Counted from the stretch's first letter, positions 26,076 to 35,753 are shown. The stretch is 64,000 bases of DNA from Treponema_C sp050937815 (GCF_050937815.1 NZ_JACDIJ010000011.1:1-64000); one strand, 5' to 3'. Numbers and translations: made by a program. Notes: a model not told the origin generated them from the letters alone.

Positions 26076-27203
26076 TTACATTTTTAACATTATATCCGCC
26101 AGCAAACGCATTTGTTCGCCGGTTCCTACCGTAATACGCACAAAATCGCCGGTATCGGGTCCTTCAAAATAGCGTACTAAAAAGCCCCGCTCTTTAAGCT
26201 GTTTGTACACAAAGGCCCCCGAAAATTCTGCGGGAGCTTCCGGTTTTCCCTTTTTTACCATAACAAAATTCGTTTGTGAAGGCAATACCGTCCAGCCCGC
26301 CTTTTCCAATTCATTTTTGAAAATATCCCGATCGGCTGCAATTCGGGACGCTTTATCGGCATAATAAGACCAATTTTTGCATACGGCGGAACCCGCACAT
26401 TGCGTAAGAACGTCAACGGGAAAATGATTAAAGCTGTTTTTCGCTTTTTTAAGCGCACTCACAGCTTCCGGCCGGGCAATGCAAAAGCCCAAACGCATTC
26501 CGGCAAAACAAAACGCTTTTGAAAAGGTACGCACGATTATTAAATTGTCATAACGGTCTAAAAGGGATAGAGCGGTTGTGTTTCCGAAATCGGCGTACGC
26601 TTCATCTATAACGACGGCACGGCCCCTTGCGTTTTTTAAAACGGCTTCTATGTCCTCATTTGTCAATGCAATACCGGTAGGAGCATTGGGATTCGCGCAT
26701 ATAAAGCCGGAACAGGGTTCTTTTAATGCGGAAATTACGGTGGGAACATCAACCGACCAGTCCGGTTTTAAAGGAATTCTTTTTAAAGGAATGCCGTAAT
26801 ATTCTCCGTAAACCGGATAAAAGCTGTACGTATATCGGGGCAAAATAAGGGGAGCGTCGGCATCGAAAAAAGAATAAAAAATAAACGAAAGCACTTCATC
26901 GGAACCGTTCCCGCAAAAAATCATATCTTCGGTGACATTAAAAGGAAGTTTAGCCGAAGCGTTCAATATGCCTCCCGATTCATTAAGCATACGAGCAAGC
27001 GCTTTACATAAATCGGCCGACTCCGGATCCGGATACAAAGACATTGAAGCGGCTTTATCTTTTATAAAGGCCGATAAAATTTCCGAAACTGCGGGCGCCG
27101 GAGGATAAGGATTTTCATTGGCATTGAGTTTTATATAATTGCAAGCGGGTAATTGTTCGCCGGGAACATAGGGATGCAGATTTTGAAGTTTTTTTGAAAA
27201 CAC
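26076..27203 (-). CDS. hisC: Histidinol-phosphate aminotransferase
   Basis: This 375-residue PLP enzyme (fold type I) transfers an amino group to imidazole-acetol phosphate in histidine synthesis. Visible features are LNANENPYPP near the start, the CGNGSDEVLSFIF segment, NPNAPTGIAL, VIDEAYADFG, and the PLP lysine in VRTFSKAFCFAGMRLGF. I chose the GTG at 27203 because GGAGG lies four bases upstream; the open frame also has an upstream TTG at 27233 without such a site. It stands alone with no other his genes in view, so it could equally serve as an aromatic or broad aminotransferase. Confidence 0.85.
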   Translation of the reverse strand: MFSKKLQNLHPYVPGEQLPACNYIKLNANENPYPPAPAVSEILSAFIKDKAASMSLYPDPESADLCKALARMLNESGGILNASAKLPFNVTEDMIFCGNGSDEVLSFIFYSFFDADAPLILPRYTYSFYPVYGEYYGIPLKRIPLKPDWSVDVPTVISALKEPCSGFICANPNAPTGIALTNEDIEAVLKNARGRAVVIDEAYADFGNTTALSLLDRYDNLIIVRTFSKAFCFAGMRLGFCIARPEAVSALKKAKNSFNHFPVDVLTQCAGSAVCKNWSYYADKASRIAADRDIFKNELEKAGWTVLPSQTNFVMVKKGKPEAPAEFSGAFVYKQLKERGFLVRYFEGPDTGDFVRITVGTGEQMRLLADIMLKM

Positions 27204-27285
27204 ACTTCCTCCGTTTTGTGCTATAGTATGCAATGCTTTCTAAAACGTCAAGGGGGTAAAAATTCAATAATACGCCTGTAGACGA

Positions 27286-27313
27286 TTGCAAAGTTTTTAT
27301 ATTATTGTATAAT
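27286..27313 (+). promoter_or_regulatory. Promoter of the 649-residue protein gene
   Basis: TTGCAA (27286-27291) and TATAAT (27308-27313) are spaced by 16 nt. The expected start point (about 27320) is almost on the ATG at 27322, and no Shine-Dalgarno sequence is present. Confidence 0.55.
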
Positions 27314-27321
27314 TAAGACAG

Positions 27322-29271
27322 ATGGCAAATAAAGTAAACATGTTAACCTTGCTGAAGCTTTTTGCTCAGCGTCAAAATCATGCTCTGATTTCGTTTGCGG
27401 AATTTTGTGCATATATACAGTATTATGCACAAAAGCATTTGCATGAAGTTCCCGAACTCGTTATTTTTTTAAAAAATCCGGAAACTTCGTTACAAAAGTA
27501 TTTAAGCAAACTTGAAACGGAACGTTCAATTATAATCGTAAACGCAGATACGCCCAAAAAAGGGATTATCGTTATTTCTTTTTATGTTGAAAAATATGCA
27601 AATCGTTATCGTGAAATACTTAATAATCCTGCAATACCCTACCCGCTTATAACCGACTTGCCTTCACAAACCCCTTTGGAAATTATAGACCGCCAACAAG
27701 CGTCGGGGCTTTTAACCCGTTTGTTCGATGAAATGCAGCCCGAAGAAAAAAGAGAAAGCGGTTCTAAAAACGTTTCCGCAGTTCCAAAACTTTACGGTCT
27801 TATATTACCGCGCGATATGCCGATTATAATATTTCCGTCCGAAACTTCGGTAAACATCTTATTCGACATTGCAATGGCAAAAATACGCCAAATGCTTCGC
27901 AAAGAAGAATACCATGATTATTTTTTAAAAAAACTGCGTGTAACAAATCCGGGTAAGGACATCTCCATCAAATCTTTTTTTACGCAATTTATCCAGCGGC
28001 CGATGGAAGCAATGGAATCGATACGAAATTCCGGTGAAGTTTTTTACTTTTGGGGACAATTGTGTTTTTTTATCCGTCAGGATTACGAAAAGGTAAAAGA
28101 TTATACGCAAGAAGACATTGCCCTGCTGCAAAGTATTTATTTAACCGAAATTGCAATCAATTACTATAAAAATAAATCTCAACAAGCACAGCAAAAAGAC
28201 GCCGCACTCCGTGTGTTGGAACAGCTTTTGGATAAACCGCCTTTTTATTTTAATAAAGAAACCATTCAAAATTTTTCGGATTCCAAGGGACGGCGGCTTT
28301 TGGGGCAATACACTGAAAAAGATTTAAATGAATTCCTGCATGCAAAAACAACGGCGTTTTCGGATAACAATCTGCCGGAACTGCTTACTTTTAAATTGCA
28401 TACGGGAGAATATTACTATATTACAAAATCAAAAGTAATTCCCCTTATTATACGGTTATGCAGCGATGCGCGCGAAACCATAAAAAACAATTTAACGAAA
28501 GAATGGTTTACCTTATACAAGCATTTTGACAGCGTTCCCGCAATGACGGATAAAAAAGCTTTTGAACGGCGGCTTGAACAAGAATTGTTGTCGCGGGCGC
28601 CGATTTTATATGCCCTGCTGCATTCGAATTTTTTATCGCTTATTTATTATGAAACGTTAATTTCCAAAGAAACGACAAAAAATGCTCTTAATTTATTTGC
28701 CGACGGAAAATTGCTTCCTTACAGCGAATTGCTTATGCTTTCCCGCTCCGAAATTATTACCGATGCAAAAATTTTATTGCCGTGGTGGTACACTCTTCCT
28801 CCCATATCATGGATAGCCGCATTTATACTGCGGCCGCGGAAACGGAAAAAAAAGAAAACGGATATTCCCGTCGAAACCGCCCATGTTGAATTACAGGACG
28901 ACAGCTTACCCGAAAGTGCGACACGGAGCGCGCGGAAAAAAGAATTCCGTACGGCTGCCGAACAAGCGGAAAAAGTATTGGTTCCGCCCGGTTCTTCTTT
29001 AGACAGAGAAATGACATCATACATCAATCAGTGGAATCCCTTATTGGATAAAGAGCTGCGCGCAAATCTGACGGAAGACGTCAATTCTCTTATACGCGAT
29101 TATATGCGGCGTACAATCAGAACTTTAAAAGCTTCCAATTTTACGGTTGACCGCATACAAAATTTGGCGGAAATATTGATTAAAACATCTTCTTTACAAA
29201 AAATAAAAAACAAAGAGCCGCTGCAAATCTATGTGGTTTTATACATTATCAGACTTGTAAAAAACGGATAA
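27322..29271 (+). CDS. Unknown 649-residue helical protein
   Basis: I do not recognise this protein. It lacks a signal peptide and is rich in Lys, Glu, Tyr and Ile with long predicted helices. One hydrophobic patch (about 490-510, PWWYTLPPISWIAAFIL) is followed at once by a basic run RPRKRKKKK. This could be a membrane anchor with the N-terminal part in the cytoplasm, or an amphipathic membrane contact. A Ser/Thr-rich variable linker follows (about 515-560), then a helical C-terminal domain. The promoter sits so close to the ATG that the mRNA is probably leaderless. It ends in a strong terminator and stands alone. It is probably a spirochaete-specific conserved protein. Confidence 0.65.
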   Translation: MANKVNMLTLLKLFAQRQNHALISFAEFCAYIQYYAQKHLHEVPELVIFLKNPETSLQKYLSKLETERSIIIVNADTPKKGIIVISFYVEKYANRYREILNNPAIPYPLITDLPSQTPLEIIDRQQASGLLTRLFDEMQPEEKRESGSKNVSAVPKLYGLILPRDMPIIIFPSETSVNILFDIAMAKIRQMLRKEEYHDYFLKKLRVTNPGKDISIKSFFTQFIQRPMEAMESIRNSGEVFYFWGQLCFFIRQDYEKVKDYTQEDIALLQSIYLTEIAINYYKNKSQQAQQKDAALRVLEQLLDKPPFYFNKETIQNFSDSKGRRLLGQYTEKDLNEFLHAKTTAFSDNNLPELLTFKLHTGEYYYITKSKVIPLIIRLCSDARETIKNNLTKEWFTLYKHFDSVPAMTDKKAFERRLEQELLSRAPILYALLHSNFLSLIYYETLISKETTKNALNLFADGKLLPYSELLMLSRSEIITDAKILLPWWYTLPPISWIAAFILRPRKRKKKKTDIPVETAHVELQDDSLPESATRSARKKEFRTAAEQAEKVLVPPGSSLDREMTSYINQWNPLLDKELRANLTEDVNSLIRDYMRRTIRTLKASNFTVDRIQNLAEILIKTSSLQKIKNKEPLQIYVVLYIIRLVKNG

Positions 29272-29296
29272 CTTGCAACCGTTTTTTCGGCTTTAC

Positions 29297-29337
29297 AAAA
29301 AAAACAGAGATTTTTTTATAAAATCTCTGTTTTTTTA
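29297..29337 (+). terminator. Rho-independent terminator
   Basis: ACAGAGATTTT (29304-29314) pairs with AAAATCTCTGT (29320-29330), flanked by A and T runs. It sits 26 bp after the stop codon of the 649-residue protein. Confidence 0.85.
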
Positions 29338-29390
29338 TTTTTTTACCCCTATCATATTATGTAGCCGGAAAAAATTACGGAGGTTAACGT

Positions 29391-29783
29391 ATGAATTCAC
29401 TCAATTCGATTATCTTGGAAGGCAATGTTGTCCAAGAACCCGTTTTACGCGAAACGGCAAAGGGAACGCAGGTATGTACTTTTTCCGTTATGTGTATGCG
29501 AACGTACAAACAGGATGATTCCTATGAAAAAGAAATTTCTTTTTTCGACATCGATGCATGGGGGAAACTGGCCGAACTCAGCATAAAAAACGGCGTTAAA
29601 GGCAGGGGTGTCCGTGTTGTAGGAAGGTTAAAGCAAAGTCGTTGGGTAGACAGTGAAGAAAAAAACCGCAGCAAGATTACGATTGTTGCCGAACACATAG
29701 AATTTAAGCCGCTTTTCAAAAAAGTACAATCGGAAAAATCGGAAGAAAAAGCGGCCGAACTTGAAAAAGTTCCGGCTTTTTAA
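29391..29783 (+). CDS. ssb: Single-stranded DNA-binding protein
   Basis: This 130-residue OB-fold protein (about 1-105) starts MNSLNSIILEGNVVQEPVLRE, contains FFDIDAWGKLAE and VVGRLKQSRW, and ends the fold with IVAEHIEF. SSB coats single-stranded DNA in replication and repair. The usual long Gly/Gln linker is absent. The C-terminus reads EKVPAF instead of the acidic DDDIPF-type tip that recruits partners, although the last Phe and nearby Glu residues remain. GGAGG precedes the ATG. It is a single gene followed by a GC-rich terminator hairpin. Confidence 0.9.
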   Translation: MNSLNSIILEGNVVQEPVLRETAKGTQVCTFSVMCMRTYKQDDSYEKEISFFDIDAWGKLAELSIKNGVKGRGVRVVGRLKQSRWVDSEEKNRSKITIVAEHIEFKPLFKKVQSEKSEEKAAELEKVPAF

Positions 29784-29818
29784 CTAAAAGTTTTAGATTC
29801 TTTTTCCGGTTTTACAAG

Positions 29819-29858
29819 CGGGGGTATTGAAAAAGTGCAATGCTTTTGAAAACCCCCG
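29819..29858 (+). terminator. Terminator after ssb
   Basis: CGGGGGT and ACCCCCG arms enclose an inner AAAAG/CTTTT stem, followed by TATTTTATG. It lies about 35 bp downstream of ssb, and the U32 peptidase gene ends shortly after on the other strand. Confidence 0.65.
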
Positions 29859-29898
29859 TATTTTATGTATATCAGCAAGTACCCGCAACACGTTTTTT

Positions 29899-32163
29899 TT
29901 ACTTATGCTTTTTTTTTGTATTTTTGTGACCGTTTTTTTCCCCGCGGGAAAAAAATGTTTTGTTATCCTTTTCGGATAAAATAAACGATTTTTTGCTTTG
30001 TGCGGGTACGGCGGAATAAAAGCCGTCTTTCCAATTAAAACGTGAGGTATCGGGTAAAGATTCTCCCCTATGCATCGCGCGCACAATAGCCTTAATGTCC
30101 GCACGGCGCACGCTTGTTTTGGACATATCGATTAAAAAGCGCGAAAAGCCGCTCTTTTTTAAAACATGCACGCGGTCCACAATCGAAAAGGGGTCGGCGG
30201 GCATGACAAAGGAACCGTCCGGTGTAGAAAGGGCGCGGAAGGACATGCCTTCTTTGTCGTTAAATGCGGCAAAATCATAGGATTCGGGCAGTTTAAAGCG
30301 CATACGAAAGAGGGCAGGATATGCAAAGAGGCATATCATCAGGCGGGAGCGCTGAGGGCCTTCAAAAATGCTTTCGAGGGTGCTTCGGCTGCTTTCATGG
30401 CTCATAATAAAAGCATCTATGTTTTGATTTTCGAGCCAGGAAACCGCCCAGCGGTTAAAGGTGTATAAATAAGGGCCGCCTATCAGTATATCCTTTTCCG
30501 ATTTAAGCATATTGATATGGGCCGGATTGTTTACAATCCACTGATAAAAACCGTCTGCGCGCAGTGACGCTATATCCTTTTCCAAAACCGCCTGCGTTTC
30601 CGGCGTACAAAAGGGGTCAAGCGAAATAAAAACCTGTTTTTTCGAACAGGGAAGCGCTTCTTTTTTTTCGATAAGCGAACGCCGCGTATCGCTGTTCAAT
30701 TCCAAAATAAAGCGTACCGGGTGCTCCGCCAAACATGCGTGCATATCCGAAAGCGTACTCACCTGTATATACACTCCTTCAGGAAAAAAGGATAAGCTGT
30801 CTTTTTTTAAAGGCGTTAAGTCGAGTATGGGCAGTCTTTCATCTGCGGGCTGTAAACGGTAGGGCGATAAATCGGCCGGAAGCACGCGCTTATACCGCTT
30901 GGACATGGACTTTGTTTGCAAAAGATATACCGGATCGCCGCGGCCGGCTTCGGGCGGTACGCTTATCCATGTTTCGGCTTGTGCACGGGTGTTTTCAAAA
31001 ACCTTTACTTCCTGTACCTTGTAACTGATACGTCCCGAATCGTCTTTTTTGTGGATGCGGATTGAATCTCCGGCTTCCGGCTCGTAAGAACCGCCTTTTA
31101 AAAGGGCGAATTTTTGCACGTCCTCTGTTTTTTTATCGGAGGCGGCCGGACGCTTGCCGACATTTTTTTTATCCGGTTCGTCTAAAGCTTTAGGGGTCGG
31201 CGCTTTTTCCGAGCGCACACTGTCTATTACTCCCAAATAAATACCCGTACCGCCCGCCTGATTCGGGTTTAAGAATTTTGAAGCATCGCTTCCGTCAAAC
31301 CAATAGCGGGTTTTTGCGCGGGCGAAGTCGGTTGCAAGCATACGTTTTCCGGTTTCAACGGCGCCTTTTTCATCTTTTTCCCAATTGTCTAAAACATAGC
31401 GGTAGGCTGCCGTTACGCTTCCGACGTATTCGGCGCTTTTCATGCGTCCTTCTATTTTGAATGAATCGACACCCGCTTTTATCAGGGCGGGAAGGCGGTC
31501 TATAAGCTGCAAGTCGTGCGGCGAAAAATAATAGCCTTTTTCTTTTGCGCCTCCGGGAAGTTCGGCTTCGTAATAACGGCGGCACGCTTGTGTACACATA
31601 CCGCGGTTTGCCGATTTTCCGCCCAAAAAACTTGAAAAAAGACACAAGCCCGATTCGCTCACACAAAGGGCGCCGTGTACAAACACTTCCAATTCGGAAG
31701 AGGTGCTGCGTTTTATTGAAGATATTTCTTCAAGGTTTAATTCCCGCGCCAAAACGACACGTTTTATGCCTTCTTTGCTTAAAAGGTTTACCGCCGCCGC
31801 ACTTGCAATATTCATTTGAGTTGAAGCGTGCAGTTCAAGTTTCGGGAAAAACTCCTGTACCATGCGCACGATACCGAAATCCTGAACAATCAGGGCATCG
31901 GGGCCGACCTTATTCAAATAGGATAAAAAACGGTATAAGCGTTCGGTTTCGCTTTCTTCGATAACCGTATTGACCGTTACATATATTTTTTTCTTTTGCC
32001 GGTGTACGGCTTCAACCGCCGCTTCAAATTGATTCCACGCAAAATTCGAGGAGCGTAAACGGGCATTAAAACTTTTAAGTCCCATATAGACGGCATCGGC
32101 ACCCTCGCCTATTGCCGCGTCCAAAGCTTCTATGTTGCCCGCAGGAGCTAATAATTCCGCCAT
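29899..32163 (-). CDS. U32 family peptidase / RNA hydroxylation protein family
   Basis: This protein of about 754 residues starts MAELLAPAGNIEALDAAIGEG, the hallmark of the U32 (collagenase-like) family. It shows HASTQMNI and the Cys cluster ESGLCLFSSFLGGKSANRGMCTQACRRYY (about 180-208), expected to bind an iron-sulfur cluster. A long C-terminal part (about 300-740), possibly a DUF3656-like domain, is followed by a Lys-rich tail. Members such as RlhA and TrhP take part in 23S rRNA or tRNA hydroxylation; others are called peptidases without proof. The role here is therefore open. I use the ATG at 32163 rather than the upstream TTG. It stands alone, divergent from ferritin. Confidence 0.8.
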   Translation of the reverse strand: MAELLAPAGNIEALDAAIGEGADAVYMGLKSFNARLRSSNFAWNQFEAAVEAVHRQKKKIYVTVNTVIEESETERLYRFLSYLNKVGPDALIVQDFGIVRMVQEFFPKLELHASTQMNIASAAAVNLLSKEGIKRVVLARELNLEEISSIKRSTSSELEVFVHGALCVSESGLCLFSSFLGGKSANRGMCTQACRRYYEAELPGGAKEKGYYFSPHDLQLIDRLPALIKAGVDSFKIEGRMKSAEYVGSVTAAYRYVLDNWEKDEKGAVETGKRMLATDFARAKTRYWFDGSDASKFLNPNQAGGTGIYLGVIDSVRSEKAPTPKALDEPDKKNVGKRPAASDKKTEDVQKFALLKGGSYEPEAGDSIRIHKKDDSGRISYKVQEVKVFENTRAQAETWISVPPEAGRGDPVYLLQTKSMSKRYKRVLPADLSPYRLQPADERLPILDLTPLKKDSLSFFPEGVYIQVSTLSDMHACLAEHPVRFILELNSDTRRSLIEKKEALPCSKKQVFISLDPFCTPETQAVLEKDIASLRADGFYQWIVNNPAHINMLKSEKDILIGGPYLYTFNRWAVSWLENQNIDAFIMSHESSRSTLESIFEGPQRSRLMICLFAYPALFRMRFKLPESYDFAAFNDKEGMSFRALSTPDGSFVMPADPFSIVDRVHVLKKSGFSRFLIDMSKTSVRRADIKAIVRAMHRGESLPDTSRFNWKDGFYSAVPAQSKKSFILSEKDNKTFFSRGEKNGHKNTKKKHK

Positions 32164-32215
32164 AATAAGTTGAGTATACACCAAAAACCGTAATGTGACA
32201 ATCTTACATTTTTAC

Positions 32216-32244
32216 TTGCTTATTCAGCTGAAATCCGTTATCTT
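32216..32244 (+). promoter_or_regulatory. Ferritin promoter
   Basis: TTGCTT (32216-32221) and TATCTT (32239-32244) are spaced by 17 nt, about 30 bp before the ferritin start with its AGGAGG site. No obvious Fur box was seen. Confidence 0.5.
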
Positions 32245-32274
32245 GTAAAACACACCCTTATTAGGAGGCTTATT

Positions 32275-32787
32275 ATGCTGGACAAAAAAGTAAGTCGATT
32301 GTTGAACGAACAAATCAACAAGGAATTGTTTTCGGCTTATGTATACTTGGATATTTCCAATTATTTTTATGATGAAGGCTTGGAAGGTTTCGGTAACTGG
32401 TATAAAATTCAAGCAAAGGAAGAACAGGATCACGCCGATTTAATTCTTCAGTATTTGCAAAACAACGGTGAAAAAATCATTTTGGAAGCTATCGACAAAC
32501 CGAATCATTCTTACAAGGAATTTAAGGATGCCTTGGTTGTAAGTTTGCACCACGAGCAGTATGTTACAAGCTTGATTCATACGATTTACGCAGCGGCGAT
32601 TGAGGTAAAGGATTACCGCACTATGCAGTTTTTGGATTGGTTTGTAAAAGAACAGGGCGAAGAAGAAAAAAACACCGAGGATATGATTAAAAAGTACGAC
32701 TTATTCGGTTCGGACGCAAAAGCGCTGTACATGCTCGACAGCGAATTAAAAGCGCGCACATACGCCCCGCCGTCTTTGGTTCTGTAG
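32275..32787 (+). CDS. Ferritin (FtnA type)
   Basis: This 170-residue non-haem ferritin forms a 24-mer cage that oxidises and stores iron. Ferroxidase ligands are all visible: Glu17, Glu50, His53, Glu94, Gln127 and Glu130, within helices INKELFSAYVYLDIS, KEEQDHADLILQYLQ, LHHEQYVTSLIHTIY and FVKEQGEEEKNTEDM. Length and helix order are normal for bacterial FtnA. It has a good AGGAGG site, its own promoter and a terminator, so it is a single-gene unit. Confidence 0.95.
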   Translation: MLDKKVSRLLNEQINKELFSAYVYLDISNYFYDEGLEGFGNWYKIQAKEEQDHADLILQYLQNNGEKIILEAIDKPNHSYKEFKDALVVSLHHEQYVTSLIHTIYAAAIEVKDYRTMQFLDWFVKEQGEEEKNTEDMIKKYDLFGSDAKALYMLDSELKARTYAPPSLVL

Positions 32788-32831
32788 GTTTTGTAAGGGT
32801 TATATCCGAATGCAAAACGCAGCAGTATAAA

Positions 32832-32876
32832 AAAGAGCTGCCTTCACAAATTTTCCGAAGGCAGCTCTTTATTTTT
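32832..32876. terminator. Bidirectional terminator after ferritin and fucI
   Basis: AAAGAGCTGCCTTC (32832-32845) pairs with GAAGGCAGCTCTTT (32857-32870), followed by ATTTTTTT on the plus side and T-rich on the minus side. It separates the convergent ferritin and fucI genes. Confidence 0.85.
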
Positions 32877-32915
32877 TTATCCCATTAAAAAAGAATTAAA
32901 ACAACTCCTTAATGC

Positions 32916-34715
32916 TTAATAGTGACCGTACATGGGGCCGTAGGCTTTACATGCGCGGTAGTCCTGTCCTTCTTTATCCATACCGAATGCATTCCATGCG
33001 GCAGGGCGGAACACCTTGTCTTCCGGTACATTGTGCATACAGACGGGAATACGCAGGATGGAACAGAGTGTAATTAAATCCGCACCGATGTGTCCGTAGC
33101 TGATGGCACCGTGATTTGCACCCCAGTTGTTCATAACGTCGTATGCGGACGTAAAGGCTCCCTTGCCCGTAATGCGCGGGGCAAACCAAGTACAGGGCCA
33201 TGTGTAGTTTGTGCGCAGCCACAGTTTATCCGTTACTTCATCCGGCAAGAGAACTGTCCATCCTTCGGCAATTTGAATAACCGGGCCTAAGCCTTTGACG
33301 ATGTTCAAACGGGTCATCGTTACGGGCATTTCGGCATTCGTTACAAAGCGCGAGGAAAAACCGCCTCCGCGGAAATAGCCGAAGTCGGCGGCACACCACG
33401 TAGTTGCTTTAAGACAGGCTTTTTGATCTTCGTCGGTAACTTCCCAGAAAGGCTTCATAACGCCGTTGCCTTTTTTATCTTTCATTTCGGCACTGGCATC
33501 CAAACAGCTTGCACCGGAGTTGATAAGGTGCAAAAAGCCGCCGGCTTCTTTTGCAACGCCTTCCAATTCGTAACCGGAAGCTTTTTTAACCGCATCGGCG
33601 CTCCAATAGGTGCGCACGTCGGAGAATATCTGGGCGGTACCGGTAAGCAGTTTTCCGAACAGCATGGAAACGCCGTTTAAGGTGTCGTTTTCGGTTGCCA
33701 AAACGTAAGGCTCGCGCGCGCCGTTCCAGTCGAACGACGAATTGAGCAGGGCTTCGGGGAAGTCGCAGTTCGGATAAAAATCCGTCCATTGGCGCTGACC
33801 CTGGAAACCGCCTGCAATCGCATTGTGTCCGACCTTTTCTTCCGAGCAGCCTTCCGGAAGGTTTTGATTGCCGTTGTACAAATCTTTGATGATGCACATC
33901 ATTTTAACGACAAATTCCCATGATTCGGCTTTTTCTTTATCCGACTTTTTCATATTATCGGGATTCATATCGATGCCTTCCGGACAGTATTTTTTTGTCC
34001 ATGCAAGGGCTTTTTCGTATTCTTTTTTGTCGTAGATACCTTCGGTCATGCGGCGGATAATTTCCACTTCGTCAACGGATTCGACGCGCATTCCCAGATA
34101 GCTTTCAAAGAATGAGGGGTCGATGATGGAGCCTGCAATTCCCATACAAATGGAACCGATTTGTAAATAAGATTTTCCGCGCATGGTTGCGGCCGCGACG
34201 GCGGAACGAGCAAAGCGTAAAAGTTTTTCCTGTACGTCGGCAGGGATATCTTTTGCATCGGCTTCCTGTACGTCGTGTCCGTAAATGCCGAATGCAGGCA
34301 AGCCCTTTTGAGCATGTCCTGCCAAAACGGCGGCCAAATAAACGGCACCGGGGCGTTCGGTTCCGTTAAAACCCCACACGGCTTTAATGGTCATCGGATC
34401 CATATCCATGGTTTCCGATCCGTAGCACCAGCAAGGCGTTACGGTTAAGGTAATGTCTACGCCGGCTTTTTTAAACTTTTCGGCGCAGGCAGCCGCTTCG
34501 GCAACGCGTCCGATGGTTGTATCGGCAATAATAACTTTAACGGGTTCGCCGTTTGTATAACGGACATGTTTTTTAAAGAGCTTTGCGGCCGCTTTAGCCA
34601 TGTTCATTGTCTGCTCTTCAAGAGCAGCGCGAACGTTAAGCGGTCCCTGTCTTCCGTCGATAGTGGGGCGAATACCGATAATAGGATATTCCCCGATAAG
34701 TCTGCTTTTTGCCAT
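32916..34715 (-). CDS. fucI: L-fucose isomerase
   Basis: This 599-residue cytoplasmic enzyme converts L-fucose to L-fuculose and needs Mn2+. The sequence follows E. coli FucI closely from IGIRPTIDGRQGPLNVR through PCWCYGSETMDMDP, GGFQGQRQWTDFYPN, LATENDTLNGVSML (metal-binding Glu/Asp) and the C-terminal GHIGADLITLCSILRIPV with the active-site His. Length is normal (E. coli about 591). I use the ATG at 34715, preceded by AGGAGGT, rather than the longer frame. It is last in the fucose operon after a LacI regulator, 60 bp downstream. No fuculokinase or fuculose aldolase is adjacent. Confidence 0.95.
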   Translation of the reverse strand: MAKSRLIGEYPIIGIRPTIDGRQGPLNVRAALEEQTMNMAKAAAKLFKKHVRYTNGEPVKVIIADTTIGRVAEAAACAEKFKKAGVDITLTVTPCWCYGSETMDMDPMTIKAVWGFNGTERPGAVYLAAVLAGHAQKGLPAFGIYGHDVQEADAKDIPADVQEKLLRFARSAVAAATMRGKSYLQIGSICMGIAGSIIDPSFFESYLGMRVESVDEVEIIRRMTEGIYDKKEYEKALAWTKKYCPEGIDMNPDNMKKSDKEKAESWEFVVKMMCIIKDLYNGNQNLPEGCSEEKVGHNAIAGGFQGQRQWTDFYPNCDFPEALLNSSFDWNGAREPYVLATENDTLNGVSMLFGKLLTGTAQIFSDVRTYWSADAVKKASGYELEGVAKEAGGFLHLINSGASCLDASAEMKDKKGNGVMKPFWEVTDEDQKACLKATTWCAADFGYFRGGGFSSRFVTNAEMPVTMTRLNIVKGLGPVIQIAEGWTVLLPDEVTDKLWLRTNYTWPCTWFAPRITGKGAFTSAYDVMNNWGANHGAISYGHIGADLITLCSILRIPVCMHNVPEDKVFRPAAWNAFGMDKEGQDYRACKAYGPMYGHY

Positions 34716-34775
34716 ATATGTACCTCCTGTATACGCTGCATCCTTATGCAAGCGTAGTAATAATATACAAGCCCG

Positions 34776-35753
34776 TCAGCGCCGAATCAGCGTTGTAGGC
34801 AGCCGTATTTCACAGTATTCCCTTTCGGGATTATTAATACGTTCCAATATCATTTCGGCAGCCTTTATGCCGATATCCTGCATGGGCTGAGCCACAAAGT
34901 AGCGGCACCACGAAATAAGGGAAGAATAATACACATCGTCAAAGGCGGCAAAGACAATTTTTTTTTGTACTTCTTCCGGTTCTTCCATTACCCGTTTGGC
35001 CGCTCCCAGCGTTACCATAAGATTTACACAAAAATAGGCATCCGGAAGTTTTTTACAAGCGAGCATAGCATCCATAGCCTTATAGCCGCCTTCCATATTC
35101 AAACCGCTTGAAACAATCAAGCGTTCATCAACTCTAATATGCGCCGTTTCCAAAGCTTTTTTATAACCTGCAAAGCGTTCACGGCTGGTCATCGAATCTT
35201 CATCGCCGCCGAGAAAGGCTATACGTTTAAACCCGTCGGCAATTAACGCACACACCGCTTCTTGGGTACCTCCCGCATTATCGACCAACACGCAGTCGGT
35301 AGAAAAAGCGCTGAAATTGCGGTCTACGAGTACCAGAGGAATATCCTGCTGAATACGTTTGAAGTGGCGGTACGAAGGACTTACCGGAATGGCGATAATA
35401 CCGTCCACAAATTGACCTGCAAGATAGTCGAGGCGTTTTTTTTCAACTTCTACGGAATCGTTGGAACAGCATAAAATCATAGAATAACCGGCTTGCCGCA
35501 GTACTTTTTCAAAGCACTCGCACAAAAACATAAAAAAGTAATTGGACAATTCCGGCGCGATCACACCGATAGTTTTACTCTTTCCCATTTTCAAGCTGCG
35601 GGCAGCCGGATACAAGCGATAGTTTAAACGGGCGATGGAAGTGTTTACGGCACGCCGTTTTTCTTCGGATACCTTCGTATCCTTATTCAATACGCGGGAA
35701 ACCGTTGCGGTTGAAACCCCTGCATCCTGAGCAACATCTTTTATCGTAATCAC
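34776..35753 (-). CDS. LacI-family transcriptional regulator of the fucose operon
   Basis: This 325-residue protein has a LacI HTH (ITIKDVAQDAGVSTATVSRVLN, about 1-23) and hinge helix (about 48-56), then a periplasmic-binding-protein-like sugar domain (about 60-325). The start is GTG. It lies inside the operon between the permease gene and fucI, so it is probably autoregulated. A LacI-type palindrome at the operon promoter (40092-40107) is the likely operator, which would make L-fucose or a derivative the inducer. A role as repressor is inferred from the family. Confidence 0.85.
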   Translation of the reverse strand: MITIKDVAQDAGVSTATVSRVLNKDTKVSEEKRRAVNTSIARLNYRLYPAARSLKMGKSKTIGVIAPELSNYFFMFLCECFEKVLRQAGYSMILCCSNDSVEVEKKRLDYLAGQFVDGIIAIPVSPSYRHFKRIQQDIPLVLVDRNFSAFSTDCVLVDNAGGTQEAVCALIADGFKRIAFLGGDEDSMTSRERFAGYKKALETAHIRVDERLIVSSGLNMEGGYKAMDAMLACKKLPDAYFCVNLMVTLGAAKRVMEEPEEVQKKIVFAAFDDVYYSSLISWCRYFVAQPMQDIGIKAAEMILERINNPEREYCEIRLPTTLIRR

